Shown: positions 32,122-42,236 of the stretch, piece by piece
How the letters are laid out: the number at the start of each line of letters is the position of its first letter
How positions within the stretch are numbered: the stretch's first letter is position 1
Source: Bradyrhizobium forestalis
GTDB taxonomy: Bacteria; Pseudomonadota; Alphaproteobacteria; Rhizobiales; Xanthobacteraceae
DNA length: 64,000 bases
Direction: 5' to 3'
Assembly (NCBI RefSeq): GCF_002795245.1
Contig: NZ_PGVG01000038.1
Span: 1 to 64,000, forward strand
Position numbers and translations under genes: made by a program
The notes under the pieces: generated by a model
Told to the model about the DNA's origin: nothing
Database searches by the model: none
Seen by the model: the letters and a program-made list of their open reading frames with translations, nothing else

Positions 32122-32928
32122 TCACGCCTTCCTTGCCTTCGTCATCAGGAACTGCTGGCGCATCACGTTGTTGCTTGCGTCGAAATATTCGGAGATCAAC
32201 GCCTCGAACTCGGCACGGAAGCTCCTGAGCTTTTCCGGCTCGTCCTGGTACTGGGCGACGAGCTTGATCAGGGGTCCGATCGTCGTTTCCATGGTGCGGC
32301 GGAAATGCTGCGGGCTGAGCGCGGACGGCGTCATCATGTCCATCTCGAAGGAGATGTCCTTTGCTTTCCCGGCGAAGCGCTCTGCGACGATTTTCGGATC
32401 GCCCCACAACACCGGTGATGCCACGCCCTCGGGCGGCGGCAGGTGGCGGCCGACCAGGGCGAACATGCGTCCAACATAGAGATGCGGCGGCCAAGTGGAG
32501 AAGGCGATGGTGCCGCCGGGCTTCAGCACCCGCAGCATCTCGCCAATGGCGGCGTCCGGACGCGGCGCGAACATGTGGCCGAACTGGCTGAGCACCACGT
32601 CGAACTCGTTGTCGCCATAGGGCAGGCCTTCGGCGTCACCCTCGGTGAAGTCGACGTCGAGGTTCACCAGCTGCGCGTGCTCGCGCGCGCGCTCGATCAG
32701 GACAGGCGACAGGTCGAGACCCCTCACCTTCGCCCCGCGGCGCGCCGCCGTGATCGCGGCCACGCCGGTGCCGCAGCCGACGTCGAGGAGCCTCTGGCCG
32801 GCGGTAACGCCGGCAAAATTGACCAGCTTGGCGGCCGTCGGTGTGGTGAAGACCTCCATCGGCGCGAACAGCGACCAGGCTTCCCTCTGGATGGCCTTGA
32901 AACCTGCAAACGGATCCTGCGCAGTCAT
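32122..32928 (-). CDS. Class I SAM-dependent methyltransferase
   Basis: 268 aa from ATG 32928, which has GGGAGAG upstream; in-frame codons to 33090 look non-coding. Motif I is RLLDVGCGTGVAAITAARRG, followed by VRGLDLSPVLIERAREHA (acidic end of beta2), GDAEGLPYGDNEFDVVLSQF (motif II/III) and EMLRVLKPGGTIAFSTW (post III), typical of UbiE/Coq5-like type 11 methyltransferases. Substrate unknown, small molecule likely. Lies on the same strand as the PLP enzyme gene with 186 bp between them. Confidence 0.88.
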   Translation of the reverse strand: MTAQDPFAGFKAIQREAWSLFAPMEVFTTPTAAKLVNFAGVTAGQRLLDVGCGTGVAAITAARRGAKVRGLDLSPVLIERAREHAQLVNLDVDFTEGDAEGLPYGDNEFDVVLSQFGHMFAPRPDAAIGEMLRVLKPGGTIAFSTWPPHLYVGRMFALVGRHLPPPEGVASPVLWGDPKIVAERFAGKAKDISFEMDMMTPSALSPQHFRRTMETTIGPLIKLVAQYQDEPEKLRSFRAEFEALISEYFDASNNVMRQQFLMTKARKA

Positions 32929-33113
32929 GGAACTCTCCCATTGCTCGAGGTCGATCTTCATGAGGCTGGCGAAGCCGGCCGAAGGTTCAAGGCGCGCATA
33001 TGGCTCCGCGGCACGGGGAACGTGGTTGTCCGGGACAAGCCCGGACATGACGCTCCCGTATCTGCAACGGCCCAGCCCGCGCGGGACCACGCGACGCGCT
33101 CCACAGATCGACC

Positions 33114-34241
<1,128 letters not shown>

Positions 34242-34498
34242 TGGGGTCTCCAAGACAAGAACGATCTGCGATTGGGCCAATGATACGTTTAGTCCGGGAT
34301 TCGACGCCGGCCGAGCGAAACGATGCACGGCCCCTTGAAAACATGAATAATATAAATATTTCAATTTCTTAAGCTGATCGCTCTGGCTAGGCGGCGAGCT
34401 CGGCCAGCGCGAGCGCCTGGCGCTGAAGGCGGACTCTGCGGGCCCGTTGCTGACGGGAATTTGGTCGCAAACGGCCCTGCCCGCCCGGCACGATTAAC

Positions 34499-34525
34499 TT
34501 GTCTGTCGTCGCCGGCCGCTACAAT
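34499..34525 (+). promoter_or_regulatory. Possible promoter of the urc genes
   Basis: TTGTCT, 15-nt spacer, TACAAT, about 90 bp before the urc1 start in the 34242-34616 gap. The spacer is short, so this is tentative. Nothing else in this gap is supported. Confidence 0.3.
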
Positions 34526-34616
34526 ATGTTGGATTGAGCTTGCGCCGCCGGTTCGGCGTCGCCAGCGAGCCAGGCCCGTCCGAGCGGCGGGCCGTTGGCT
34601 TTTTGGGAGCCTGGAC

Positions 34617-35873
34617 ATGAGCCGTGCCAACCGTACCGACCACATCCGCCTGACTTCCCATCCGGAGCCGGGCCGGAAGGCCACCTTTCCGATCCACTGG
34701 GGCGCGGCGACCGCGCGCGCCCGCGGGCCGGTCATCGGCACGGTGTCGCGCGCTGGGGATCGCAACGTGATCGGCAGCCATGGCGGGTCCTATGCGATGT
34801 ACCGCGCGCTCGCCGTCTCCGCCGGCGCGCTCGATCCGATCAAGCGCCCCGACCTCACCAACACCTTTCCGGCCGCGACCATCGGCCCGTTCCCGCAATG
34901 GAGCGATCCCACAAAAATCGTCGCGCTCGATCCCTGGGGTCATCTCGTCGCCGAAAATTTCCGCCAGGAGATCGCCGAGGGCGCCGACATCCGCCCCAGC
35001 ATCGCGGTGACGCGGGCGCGGCTGGACCTGCCGGAGATCCGCGAGGCGCTCGCCGCTAAGCGGCTGCGCGCCGACGGCGAGGTCGTGCACGCCAATGGCA
35101 GCGTCTCGGTGGTGAAGATCGCGATCGATCCGGTCTGGTACCTGCCGGGCCTTGCGGCGCGCTTCGGCACCGGCGAGACCGAGCTGCGGCGCACGCTGTT
35201 CGAGCAGACCGCCGGCATGTTCCCCGAGCTCGTCACGCGTTCGGACATGAAAGTGTTCCTGCCCCCGATCGGCGGCACCACCGTCTACCTGTTCGGCGAT
35301 GTGACAAAGCTGCCTGATCATCGCACCAAGATCACCTGCCGCGTGCATGACGAGTGCAACGGCTCCGACGTGTTCGGCTCCGACATCTGCACCTGCCGTC
35401 CCTACCTGATCCACGGCATCGAGGAATCCGCGCGTGGCGCGCAGGAGGGCGGGCTCGGGCTCGTCGTCTACAACCGGAAGGAGGGCCGCGCGCTCGGCGA
35501 GGTCACGAAATTCCTGGTCTACAACGCGCGCAAGCGCCAGGAGGATGGCGACGCGGCCGCCGCCTATTTCGAGCGCACCGAATGCGTCGCCGGTGTCCAG
35601 GACGCGCGCTTCCAGCAGTTGATGCCGGATACCATCCACTGGCTCGGCTTGACCCGCATCGACCGCTTCCTGTCGATGAGCGACATGAAATATGACGCGC
35701 TGACCTCGCAGGGCATCGACATCGTCGAGCGCGTGCCGATCCCGCCGGAGCTGATTCCGGCCGACGCCTATGTCGAGATCGCCGCGAAGAAGGCCGCCGG
35801 CTACTACTCGACCGACATCGAGCCGGAGAAGGACGTGAACGGCGTGGTCGGTCGCTCGCTGGAAAAATACTGA
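34617..35873 (+). CDS. urc1: GTP-cyclohydrolase-II-like protein Urc1 of uracil catabolism
   Basis: 418 aa with GGGAGC upstream. The C-terminal half is GTP-cyclohydrolase-II-like: HDECNGSDVFGSDICTC (near 245-262) keeps the three zinc Cys of RibA, and LGLVVYNRKEGRALGEVTKF plus DxxYLxxK-like LTSQGIDIVERVPIP are recognisable. The N-terminal ~200 residues are an extension absent from riboflavin RibA. Immediately downstream (7 bp) is the DUF1688 gene and then upp, which is the URC1-URC4-URC6 set of the yeast-type uracil catabolic pathway. In that pathway Urc1 acts on the nucleotide made from uracil. Function is inferred from gene order and homology; a riboflavin role is unlikely here. Confidence 0.88.
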   Translation: MSRANRTDHIRLTSHPEPGRKATFPIHWGAATARARGPVIGTVSRAGDRNVIGSHGGSYAMYRALAVSAGALDPIKRPDLTNTFPAATIGPFPQWSDPTKIVALDPWGHLVAENFRQEIAEGADIRPSIAVTRARLDLPEIREALAAKRLRADGEVVHANGSVSVVKIAIDPVWYLPGLAARFGTGETELRRTLFEQTAGMFPELVTRSDMKVFLPPIGGTTVYLFGDVTKLPDHRTKITCRVHDECNGSDVFGSDICTCRPYLIHGIEESARGAQEGGLGLVVYNRKEGRALGEVTKFLVYNARKRQEDGDAAAAYFERTECVAGVQDARFQQLMPDTIHWLGLTRIDRFLSMSDMKYDALTSQGIDIVERVPIPPELIPADAYVEIAAKKAAGYYSTDIEPEKDVNGVVGRSLEKY

Positions 35874-35880
35874 TCGCGCG

Positions 35881-37119
35881 ATGGCGGAGGCTTTGGAATT
35901 GCAGGCGCGTTCGCTGCTCACCGCACAGGCGGTTCGCGCGCGCGCCGGGCAGATGCTCGAGCTCGGCCTTGCCGGCGCGCTCCAGCACTTCACGATCGAC
36001 CTCGACGGCATGGACGGCGTCGCGGAGGTCGTGCTCACGGTCACACGAAAAGCCTATCCGACGCTGGACATTCCGTTCCATGCGCGCTGGCGGCACTTTG
36101 TGCTCGGCGGCGTCGACCGCTGGGCCCGGCTCGCCGATGCTGCGTCCTGGCCGGATCGCGCGGCGCGGGCGCGCTCCGAGTTCGACCTCGCCATCGTCAG
36201 CGTGCTGCTCGATGCCGGCGCGGGTGCGGCGTGGCGCTATCGCGACGCCGTGACGGGACAAGGCATCGGCCGCTCCGAGGGGCTTGCGATCGCGAGCCTC
36301 GACATGTTCGCGAGCGGGCTCTTTTCCGGCGATGCGCGCGCGCCGTTCAGAGCCGATGCGGAGGTGCTCGCAGAACTGCCCCTTGCCTCGCTCACCTCCG
36401 CTTTCCAAGTGACCGATGCCAATCCATTGCTCGGCCTCGAGGGGCGCGCCGATCTGCTGCGACGACTGGGCAATCTGGTGTCGGAGCGCGCGGACGTGTT
36501 CGGCTTGCACGACACGCCGCGGCCGGGCGGCCTTTTCGATCACATCGCGGCGCAGGCGACTGGCGGCGCCATTGCCGCACCCGCGATCCTGGCGGCAGTG
36601 CTGAACCAGCTCGGGCCAATCTGGCCGTCGCGGCTGGAGCTCGCAGGAATCCCGCTCGGCGATTGCTGGCGCCATCCGGCCATCAAGGCCGATGACGCCA
36701 CCGCGGGCCTCGTACCGCTGCACAAGCTGTCGCAATGGCTGAGCTACTCGCTGATCGAGCCGCTGCAGCGCGCAGGCTTTGTCGTCACCGACATCGATGG
36801 CCTGACCGGGCTTGCCGAATATCGCAATGGCGGCCTGTTCGTCGATCACGAGGTGCTGCGCCTGCGCGATGTGGCCGATGCCGCGCGCGCGCATGCGGTG
36901 GACTCGCTGCTCGTCGTGGAGTGGCGCGCGCTGACGGTCGCGCTACTGGATCGTCTTGCCGAACTGGTTCGCGCCAAGCTCGGCCGCACGCCTGAGACCT
37001 TGCCGCTCGCCAGCATTCTGGAAGGCGGCACTTGGGCCGCGGGCCGCGCGATTGCCTTCGCGCGCCGGCCCGACGGCGCGCCGCCGCTCAAGGTGATCAG
37101 CGACGGCACGGTGTTTTAA
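35881..37119 (+). CDS. urc4: DUF1688 protein, Urc4-type uracil catabolism protein
   Basis: 412 aa. The sequence is of the DUF1688/Urc4 kind: long, mostly alpha/beta, with ALQHFTIDLDGMDGVAEVVL and PTLDIPFHARWRHFVLGGVD near the start, and NGGLFVDHEVLRLRD plus VEWRALTVALLDRLAELVRA near the end. In Lachancea kluyveri URC4 is needed to use uracil as nitrogen source and its exact chemistry is not settled. It follows urc1 by 7 bp and shares its strand. An R1 repeat separates it from upp. Confidence 0.87.
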   Translation: MAEALELQARSLLTAQAVRARAGQMLELGLAGALQHFTIDLDGMDGVAEVVLTVTRKAYPTLDIPFHARWRHFVLGGVDRWARLADAASWPDRAARARSEFDLAIVSVLLDAGAGAAWRYRDAVTGQGIGRSEGLAIASLDMFASGLFSGDARAPFRADAEVLAELPLASLTSAFQVTDANPLLGLEGRADLLRRLGNLVSERADVFGLHDTPRPGGLFDHIAAQATGGAIAAPAILAAVLNQLGPIWPSRLELAGIPLGDCWRHPAIKADDATAGLVPLHKLSQWLSYSLIEPLQRAGFVVTDIDGLTGLAEYRNGGLFVDHEVLRLRDVADAARAHAVDSLLVVEWRALTVALLDRLAELVRAKLGRTPETLPLASILEGGTWAAGRAIAFARRPDGAPPLKVISDGTVF

Positions 37120-37160
37120 AGCATGATGCAGGCAAACGCGATGGACACCATGAAGCAAGT

Positions 37161-37282
37161 GCGCTCCCTCCCCCGCTTGCGGGGGAGGGCTGGGGAGAGG
37201 GTGTCGCCGCAGTCAAGAATCCCCAAGAGGACAGAGCCCTCACCCGGCGCGTCGCGCCGACCTCTCCCGCACGCGGGAGAGG
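37161..37282. repeat. R1-type palindromic repeat, copy 2, inside the urc operon
   Basis: CTCCCCCGCTTGCGGGGGAG at the left and CTCTCCCGCACGCGGGAGAG at the right; inner GAGCCCTCACCCGGCGCG. It lies between urc4 and upp, where a transcript of the operon would form a long hairpin. Confidence 0.85.
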
Positions 37283-37329
37283 TTGACGCGCCTCCCGCAC
37301 CGCATTTGTGAACTCAGGAGCATCCCATC

Positions 37330-37959
37330 ATGGAAGGCGTCACGATCGTCGATCATCCGCTGGTGCAGCACAAGCTGACGCTGGTGCGCGACAAGTCCAT
37401 CTCGACCAAGTCGTTCCGCGAGCTGATCAAGGAGATCGGCATGCTCTTGTGCTACGAGGTGACGCGCGATTTGCCGCTCGCCGACACCGTCATCGAGACG
37501 CCGCTGGCGACGATGCACTCGGCCAAGATCGCCGGCAAGAAGCTGGTGTTCGTGCCGATGCTGCGCGCCGGCACCACCTTCGTCGACGGCATGATGGACC
37601 TGGTGCCGACCGCGCGCGTCGCCCATATCGGCCTCTACCGCGAGCCGCACAGCTTTGCCGCGGTCGAGTACTTCTTCAAATCGCCGTCAGATCTCGGCGA
37701 GCGCCTGGCGATCGTGGTGACGCCGGTGGTTGCGACCGCCAACACTGCCGTGGCTGCCATCGACCGGCTGAAGGAGCGCGGCGCCAGGGACATCCGCCTC
37801 GCCTGCCTGATCGCAGCCCCGGAAGGCCTCGAGCGGCTGCGCGGACTGCATTCTGACGTGCCGATCTGGACGGCCGCGGTCGACGAAGGCCTCGACGAGA
37901 ACGGCTTCATCCTGCCGGGCCTCGGCGACGCCGGCGATCGCGCCTACGGAACGCGGTAA
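37330..37959 (+). CDS. upp: Uracil phosphoribosyltransferase
   Basis: 209 aa, standard length, with AGGAG upstream of ATG 37330. It begins VTIVDHPLVQHKLTLVRDKS, characteristic of Upp, and contains VPMLRAGTTFVDGMMDLVPT. The PRPP-binding motif region VVVTPVVATANTAVAAIDRL differs from the usual DPMLATGGS form (T-P-V-V-A-T-A), a change worth noting. It converts uracil and PRPP to UMP. Position behind urc1-urc4 makes it the URC6 equivalent of a uracil-degradation set rather than plain salvage. Confidence 0.88.
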   Translation: MEGVTIVDHPLVQHKLTLVRDKSISTKSFRELIKEIGMLLCYEVTRDLPLADTVIETPLATMHSAKIAGKKLVFVPMLRAGTTFVDGMMDLVPTARVAHIGLYREPHSFAAVEYFFKSPSDLGERLAIVVTPVVATANTAVAAIDRLKERGARDIRLACLIAAPEGLERLRGLHSDVPIWTAAVDEGLDENGFILPGLGDAGDRAYGTR

Positions 37960-38015
37960 GCGCGCTCTAAAGCGAAATGGCTTCAGGTTGAATCGAGCGC
38001 TCGCGGGCTCGTTCA

Positions 38016-38138
38016 CCTCTCCCGCTTGCGGGAGAGGTCGGCGCGCAGCGCCGGGTGAGGGTTCTTTCCTCTGGGGGAGTGTCCCATTGCGGAAGCACCC
38101 CCACCCCAGCCCTCCCCCGCAAGCGGGAGAGGGAGCGC
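38016..38138. repeat. R1-type palindromic repeat, copy 3 (inverted)
   Basis: CCTCTCCCGCTTGCGGGAGA at one end, CAAGCGGGAGAGGG at the other and GGGTGAGGGTTCTTTCC inside, opposite in orientation to the other R1 copies; lies between convergent upp and the M48 protease gene. Confidence 0.85.
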
Positions 38139-38180
38139 ACCTTCGTCGTTGCAGCAATCAAGCCTGATCTCATCGCGCGC

Positions 38181-39293
38181 TCAGATCTTCCCGCTGCCGC
38201 AAATGCCCTTCAGCGCCTGCCATTCCTTGTCGGTCAGCAGCGGCGGACCGCTGGTCGGGCGGTCCTCTTTCGTCATGCGCGCGAGACGGTCCTCCGTCAG
38301 CGGGTGGCTGGCGAGGATCGTGGTGAGACCGGAGCCGCCTTCCTTGCCGGTGATGCGGAACATCAATTCGGCCGCGGGCTTGGGCGAGCGGCCGAGCTTG
38401 TGCATGATCTCGATGGCAAACGTGTCCGCAGCGGTCTCGGCCTCGCGCGAATAGGAGGCTTCGACCAGGCTGCGGGAGGCGAAGATCACGGCGCTCGAGC
38501 CGGTGACGTCGCCGAACAACAGACCGATCAGGAACGAGGTGCCGCCGTTGTAGATCAGGCCGCGCATGTTGTCGTAATGCTTGAGATGGCCAAGCTCATG
38601 GGCGAGGATGCCGGCGAGCTCATCGGGGCTTTGCGCCTTGTCGAGCAGGCCCCTCAGCACGTAGACCTTGCCTCCGGGCAAGGCGAAAGCGTTCGGCACC
38701 GACGTCGGCAGCACGCCGGCCGTCATGGAATCGTCGTCGAGGCCGGCGGCGTCGCGCAGGCGGTTGACGAGTTTCGTGAACGCGGCCTTGCCGGCGGGAT
38801 CTTCGCACACGCTGCGGCCGAAGATGGTCTTCATCTGCACCTCGGCGGCGTCGCCGATGCGCCGCTCGACCGGCTTCGGCACCAGCGGCGCGAGACGGTC
38901 GGCGGCGAGCGGCACGCCGAACAGCACGACGCAGACGATGGAAACAGCGGCGGCAACCGACCAGCCGACGATCTTTGCGATGCCGCGACGCGAGGTCTGG
39001 TGCTCGTCGAGATGCAAGCAGTGGGCGGTCACGTCGGCGGCGAGCGCGGCGTCGCGAATTTCGAGCCGCGCCAGCGGCGGCGCGGACGTGGAGGCCAGCC
39101 GCAAAACGCCGGCCGGACTGTCGGCGCGACGGATGTCGGCATAGGCCCAGCGCACGGGCGCTCCGCCCTCCTCGACGATCTCGAGCGCATCACCGAGCGT
39201 CAGCGTCACCTGGCGCCTGCGGCTGGATACGCCGTCGAAGAAGACCGTCGGCTTTGCCGACGGCGCCGGGGCCTCGGTGGACACATCACTCAC
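38181..39293 (-). CDS. M48-family metallopeptidase, membrane anchored
   Basis: 370 aa. A cytoplasmic or N-terminal non-catalytic ~110 residues are followed by one transmembrane segment (VGWSVAAAVSIVCVVLFGVP) and a peptidase domain with the zinc motif AGILAHELGHLKHYD (HExxH) and a downstream Glu region SREAETAADTFAIE that supplies the third ligand. The C-terminus has LASHPLTEDRLARM, another M48 hallmark. It is translated 3 bp after the DUF898 gene and so is coupled with it. Likely envelope protein quality control. Confidence 0.9.
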   Translation of the reverse strand: MSDVSTEAPAPSAKPTVFFDGVSSRRRQVTLTLGDALEIVEEGGAPVRWAYADIRRADSPAGVLRLASTSAPPLARLEIRDAALAADVTAHCLHLDEHQTSRRGIAKIVGWSVAAAVSIVCVVLFGVPLAADRLAPLVPKPVERRIGDAAEVQMKTIFGRSVCEDPAGKAAFTKLVNRLRDAAGLDDDSMTAGVLPTSVPNAFALPGGKVYVLRGLLDKAQSPDELAGILAHELGHLKHYDNMRGLIYNGGTSFLIGLLFGDVTGSSAVIFASRSLVEASYSREAETAADTFAIEIMHKLGRSPKPAAELMFRITGKEGGSGLTTILASHPLTEDRLARMTKEDRPTSGPPLLTDKEWQALKGICGSGKI

Positions 39294-39296
39294 AGC

Positions 39297-40451
39297 TCAG
39301 AATCCCGCGACATCGAGCCCGTCGGCAAACCCTTCGCCGAGTGCGCTGGCGAGCTCACCACTGGCGCGCACATCCGCTGCGGCGCCGATGTTGTGCACCT
39401 CGACGGTTTCCAGCACCTTGGCCCAGAGATCGCGCTGGAGATAGACCCGCATCACGATGTTGATCGCAAGTGCCACGGCGAAATAGCCGATGACCATCAT
39501 GACCAGCATCGGGATGCTCTTGGCGGTATTGTCGGGCCCGAACACCTGCTCGGCAGGAAGCCCGCTCAGCTTGACGACAAGCATGGTCGCACCGCCGAGA
39601 TAGGCGCCGAAGATCATCGAGAGCAGCACCCACCAGCCGATCACCTTCCAGTACAGGCCGTAGAACGCATTGTGCGGAAGCTCCGAGGACAGGCTGACGC
39701 CGCCGATGCGGATGCCGTCGAGCCACCAGCGCCATTCGCGCGCCCTAAACTCGGCGTAGAGGAACGGCGCGAGCGGGAAGATGATCAGCGCGATCGGGCT
39801 GAGCAGCCACAGCCACCAGCCGCGCTTGAAGAAGGTCCAGCCGTCGCCTTCGAAATCGCCGGCGAGATCGCCGTAATGGGTGTGCTGCATCTTGTAGCGC
39901 TCGAGCGCCGCTTCGCGCCAGGGCAGCGCCAGGCCGAGCGTCAGGAACACGAGCAAGCCCCACGCCATGGCGCGGAACGAATAGGCCCAGCCCGAGCCGT
40001 CCATCCAGAAGCGCACACCGCGCCAGACCGTGCGCGTCAGGCGATAGCGCCGCGCGCGAAAGATCGCGAACTGGCCGAAGGCGTAAAAGGCGAGGAACAG
40101 CGGCGCCGAGGCAAACCCCTGCCAGCGCTCGAACTCGATGCCGATGAGGAAATAGGCCAGATAGATCGGCACCAGGATCGCGAGCGCGAACAGGAAGCCG
40201 ACCAAAAGCTCCTTCGCCCGTCCGGTGTATTCGGCGGCATCGCCGTCGATCGCTGTGTTCGTCCACAGATGACGCCTGACGTCGGTGACCAGCCAAAACC
40301 GGTAGAAGCCGAAGGTGACGAGCTCCAGCATGGCACCCTTGGTGACCATTTTGCGGAACTCGGAACGGTTGCCGGTGAAATCCACCCGCGTCGGCGGCAG
40401 CGGCGGGGGTAAGGGTTCGGAGCCGATGGGGGCCCATTGCATATCGTTCAC
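39297..40451 (-). CDS. DUF898 (YjgN-like) multi-pass membrane protein
   Basis: 384 aa from GTG 40451 (GAGG nine bases upstream); ATG at 40442 is the alternative. Residues from about 20 show the DUF898 pattern FTGNRSEFRKMVTKGAMLEL, FYRFWLVTDVRRHLWTNTAI and DGDAAEYTGRAKELLVGFLF, and a later repeat of similar type with WRWWLDGIRIGGVSLSSELP. About six to eight transmembrane helices. Function unknown. Stop overlaps almost with the M48 start, so the pair is probably co-transcribed and may act together in the envelope. Confidence 0.85.
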   Translation of the reverse strand: MNDMQWAPIGSEPLPPPLPPTRVDFTGNRSEFRKMVTKGAMLELVTFGFYRFWLVTDVRRHLWTNTAIDGDAAEYTGRAKELLVGFLFALAILVPIYLAYFLIGIEFERWQGFASAPLFLAFYAFGQFAIFRARRYRLTRTVWRGVRFWMDGSGWAYSFRAMAWGLLVFLTLGLALPWREAALERYKMQHTHYGDLAGDFEGDGWTFFKRGWWLWLLSPIALIIFPLAPFLYAEFRAREWRWWLDGIRIGGVSLSSELPHNAFYGLYWKVIGWWVLLSMIFGAYLGGATMLVVKLSGLPAEQVFGPDNTAKSIPMLVMMVIGYFAVALAINIVMRVYLQRDLWAKVLETVEVHNIGAAADVRASGELASALGEGFADGLDVAGF

Positions 40452-40752
40452 GGCGGCAACCTCGGGATGCGGATTTGCTCCGATCAAACTATAGATCAAG
40501 GGTTAGTCGATCCCCAAGATGGGCCGGTTCGATTTACCTCGATTCCAGTCGGTTTTCTTGCACGATTCTCCACGGCGCCGCGTGCGGGAGGTCACGTTCG
40601 CATGGCGGCGTGACGGCCGTCCCACGCTCTCGTGAAGGTTGGATGTGGCAAAACTCTCCCTTGCCCCGACGCAGACAACCGGCTGTAATTGCAAATCAAA
40701 TACCGCAGCGCAGAATTCAACGACGCGCGGTTCGCCATCAGGGAGAACGGTC

Positions 40753-42018
40753 ATGCATGGGACCATCGAGAGCGCGGCCAAGCTCGACGCGCTTCGCGCA
40801 CGCGCCACGTCGCTGCCGCTGGAGCAATTCGATCCCGGCGATCCTGAATTGTTCAGGACCGATACGTTCTGGCCCTATTTCGATCGGCTGCGCCGGGAAG
40901 ATCCCGTGCACTACTGCAAGGACTCGATGTTCGGCCCGTACTGGTCGGTGACGCGCTACAACGACATCATGGAGATCGAGACCAACCATTCGGTGTTCTC
41001 CTCAGCCTCCGCGCTCGGCGGCATCACCATCCGCGACATCGATCCGGATCTGCGCCGCGAGAGCTTCATCTCGATGGACCCGCCGCGCCACGCGGCCCAG
41101 CGCAAGACCGTGGCGCCGATGTTCACACCGACGCACCTGGACAATCTCGCGCTCAACATCCGCAAGCGTTCGGCCGAGTGCCTGGACAACCTGCCGCGCG
41201 GCGAGGTGTTCGACTGGGTCGACCGCGTCTCGATCGAGCTGACCACGCAAATGCTGGCGGTGCTGTTCGACTTCCCCTGGGAGGACCGCCGCAAGCTGAC
41301 GCGCTGGTCCGACATCGCCACCACCATTCCGGGCCGCGACGGCCTCGTCGCGACCGAGGACGAGCGGCAGGCCGAGCTGACGGAATGCGCGGCCTATTTC
41401 TCCCGCCTCTGGAAGGAGCGCATCGAACAACCGCCGAAGAGCGACCTGTTGTCGATGATGGCGCATGGCGCCGCGACGCGCGACATGGACGCGAAGAACT
41501 TCCTCGGCAATCTCATCCTTTTGATCGTCGGCGGCAACGACACCACCCGCAACACCATGTCGGGCTCGCTTCTCGCGCTGAGCCAGCATCCGGAGCAATA
41601 TCGCAAGCTGCGCGAGAACCCCGATCTGCTCGACAGCTTCGTGCCGGAGGTGATCCGCTGGCAGACGCCGCTCGCGCATATGCGGCGCACGGCGCTCTCC
41701 GATTTCGAGTTCCGCGGCAAGCAGATCAAGAAGGGTGACAAGGTCGTGATGTGGTACGTCTCGGGCAATCGCGACGAGGAGGCGATCGAAAAGCCCTACG
41801 ATTTCATCATCGATCGCGCCCGTCCGCGCACGCATCTCTCCTTCGGCTTCGGCATCCACCGCTGCGTGGGCCTGCGGCTTGCCGAGCTCCAGCTCAAGAT
41901 AATTTGGGAAGAAATTCTCAGGCGTTTCGACCATATTGATGTGGTCGGCGAGCCGAAGCGGGTCTATTCGAGTTTCGTGAAGGGTCTCGAGACGCTGCCG
42001 GTGAAGATTGCGGCGTAG
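40753..42018 (+). CDS. Cytochrome P450, first of a tandem pair (CYP153-like)
   Basis: 421 aa from ATG 40753 after GGGAG. The I-helix oxygen-activation motif is GGNDTTRNT, the K-helix ExxR is in VPEVIRWQTPLAHMRRTA, and the haem-binding loop is SFGFGIHRCVGLRLAE with the ligand Cys. The string HLSFGFGIHRCVG and the FDPGDPELFRTDTFWPYFDR start resemble CYP153-type bacterial P450s that hydroxylate alkanes or fatty acids at the end carbon; this is a resemblance, not a proven assignment. It needs external ferredoxin and reductase; none is adjacent. The second P450 follows after an R1 repeat. Confidence 0.9.
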   Translation: MHGTIESAAKLDALRARATSLPLEQFDPGDPELFRTDTFWPYFDRLRREDPVHYCKDSMFGPYWSVTRYNDIMEIETNHSVFSSASALGGITIRDIDPDLRRESFISMDPPRHAAQRKTVAPMFTPTHLDNLALNIRKRSAECLDNLPRGEVFDWVDRVSIELTTQMLAVLFDFPWEDRRKLTRWSDIATTIPGRDGLVATEDERQAELTECAAYFSRLWKERIEQPPKSDLLSMMAHGAATRDMDAKNFLGNLILLIVGGNDTTRNTMSGSLLALSQHPEQYRKLRENPDLLDSFVPEVIRWQTPLAHMRRTALSDFEFRGKQIKKGDKVVMWYVSGNRDEEAIEKPYDFIIDRARPRTHLSFGFGIHRCVGLRLAELQLKIIWEEILRRFDHIDVVGEPKRVYSSFVKGLETLPVKIAA

Positions 42019-42060
42019 ATTTGCAGCAAGATGAGCCGAGACGATATCCACGAGGAAGCT

Positions 42061-42209
42061 GCGCCCCCTCCCCCGCTTGCGGGGGAGGGTTGGGGAGAGG
42101 GTATCTCCGCAACGGGATAATCCCCAAGAGGAGAAAGCCCTCACCCGGCGCGCTGGACGATGCTTCGCATCGCCCGGGACGCGCCGACCTCTCCCGCAAG
42201 CGGGAGAGG
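42061..42209. repeat. R1-type palindromic repeat, copy 4
   Basis: CCTCCCCCGCTTGCGGGGGA at the left, CTCTCCCGCAAGCGGGAGAG at the right, with an extra inner insert (TGGACGATGCTTCGCATCGC) not in copies 1-3. It ends 27 bp before the start of the second P450 gene. Confidence 0.85.
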
Positions 42210-42236
42210 TTAAGAAAACCAACTGGAGCCACGACC

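Noticed and set aside
34387..34491. 34-codon Arg-rich minus-strand frame with GTG start
   Set aside because: Too short, no ribosome site and composition typical of GC-rich non-coding sequence.
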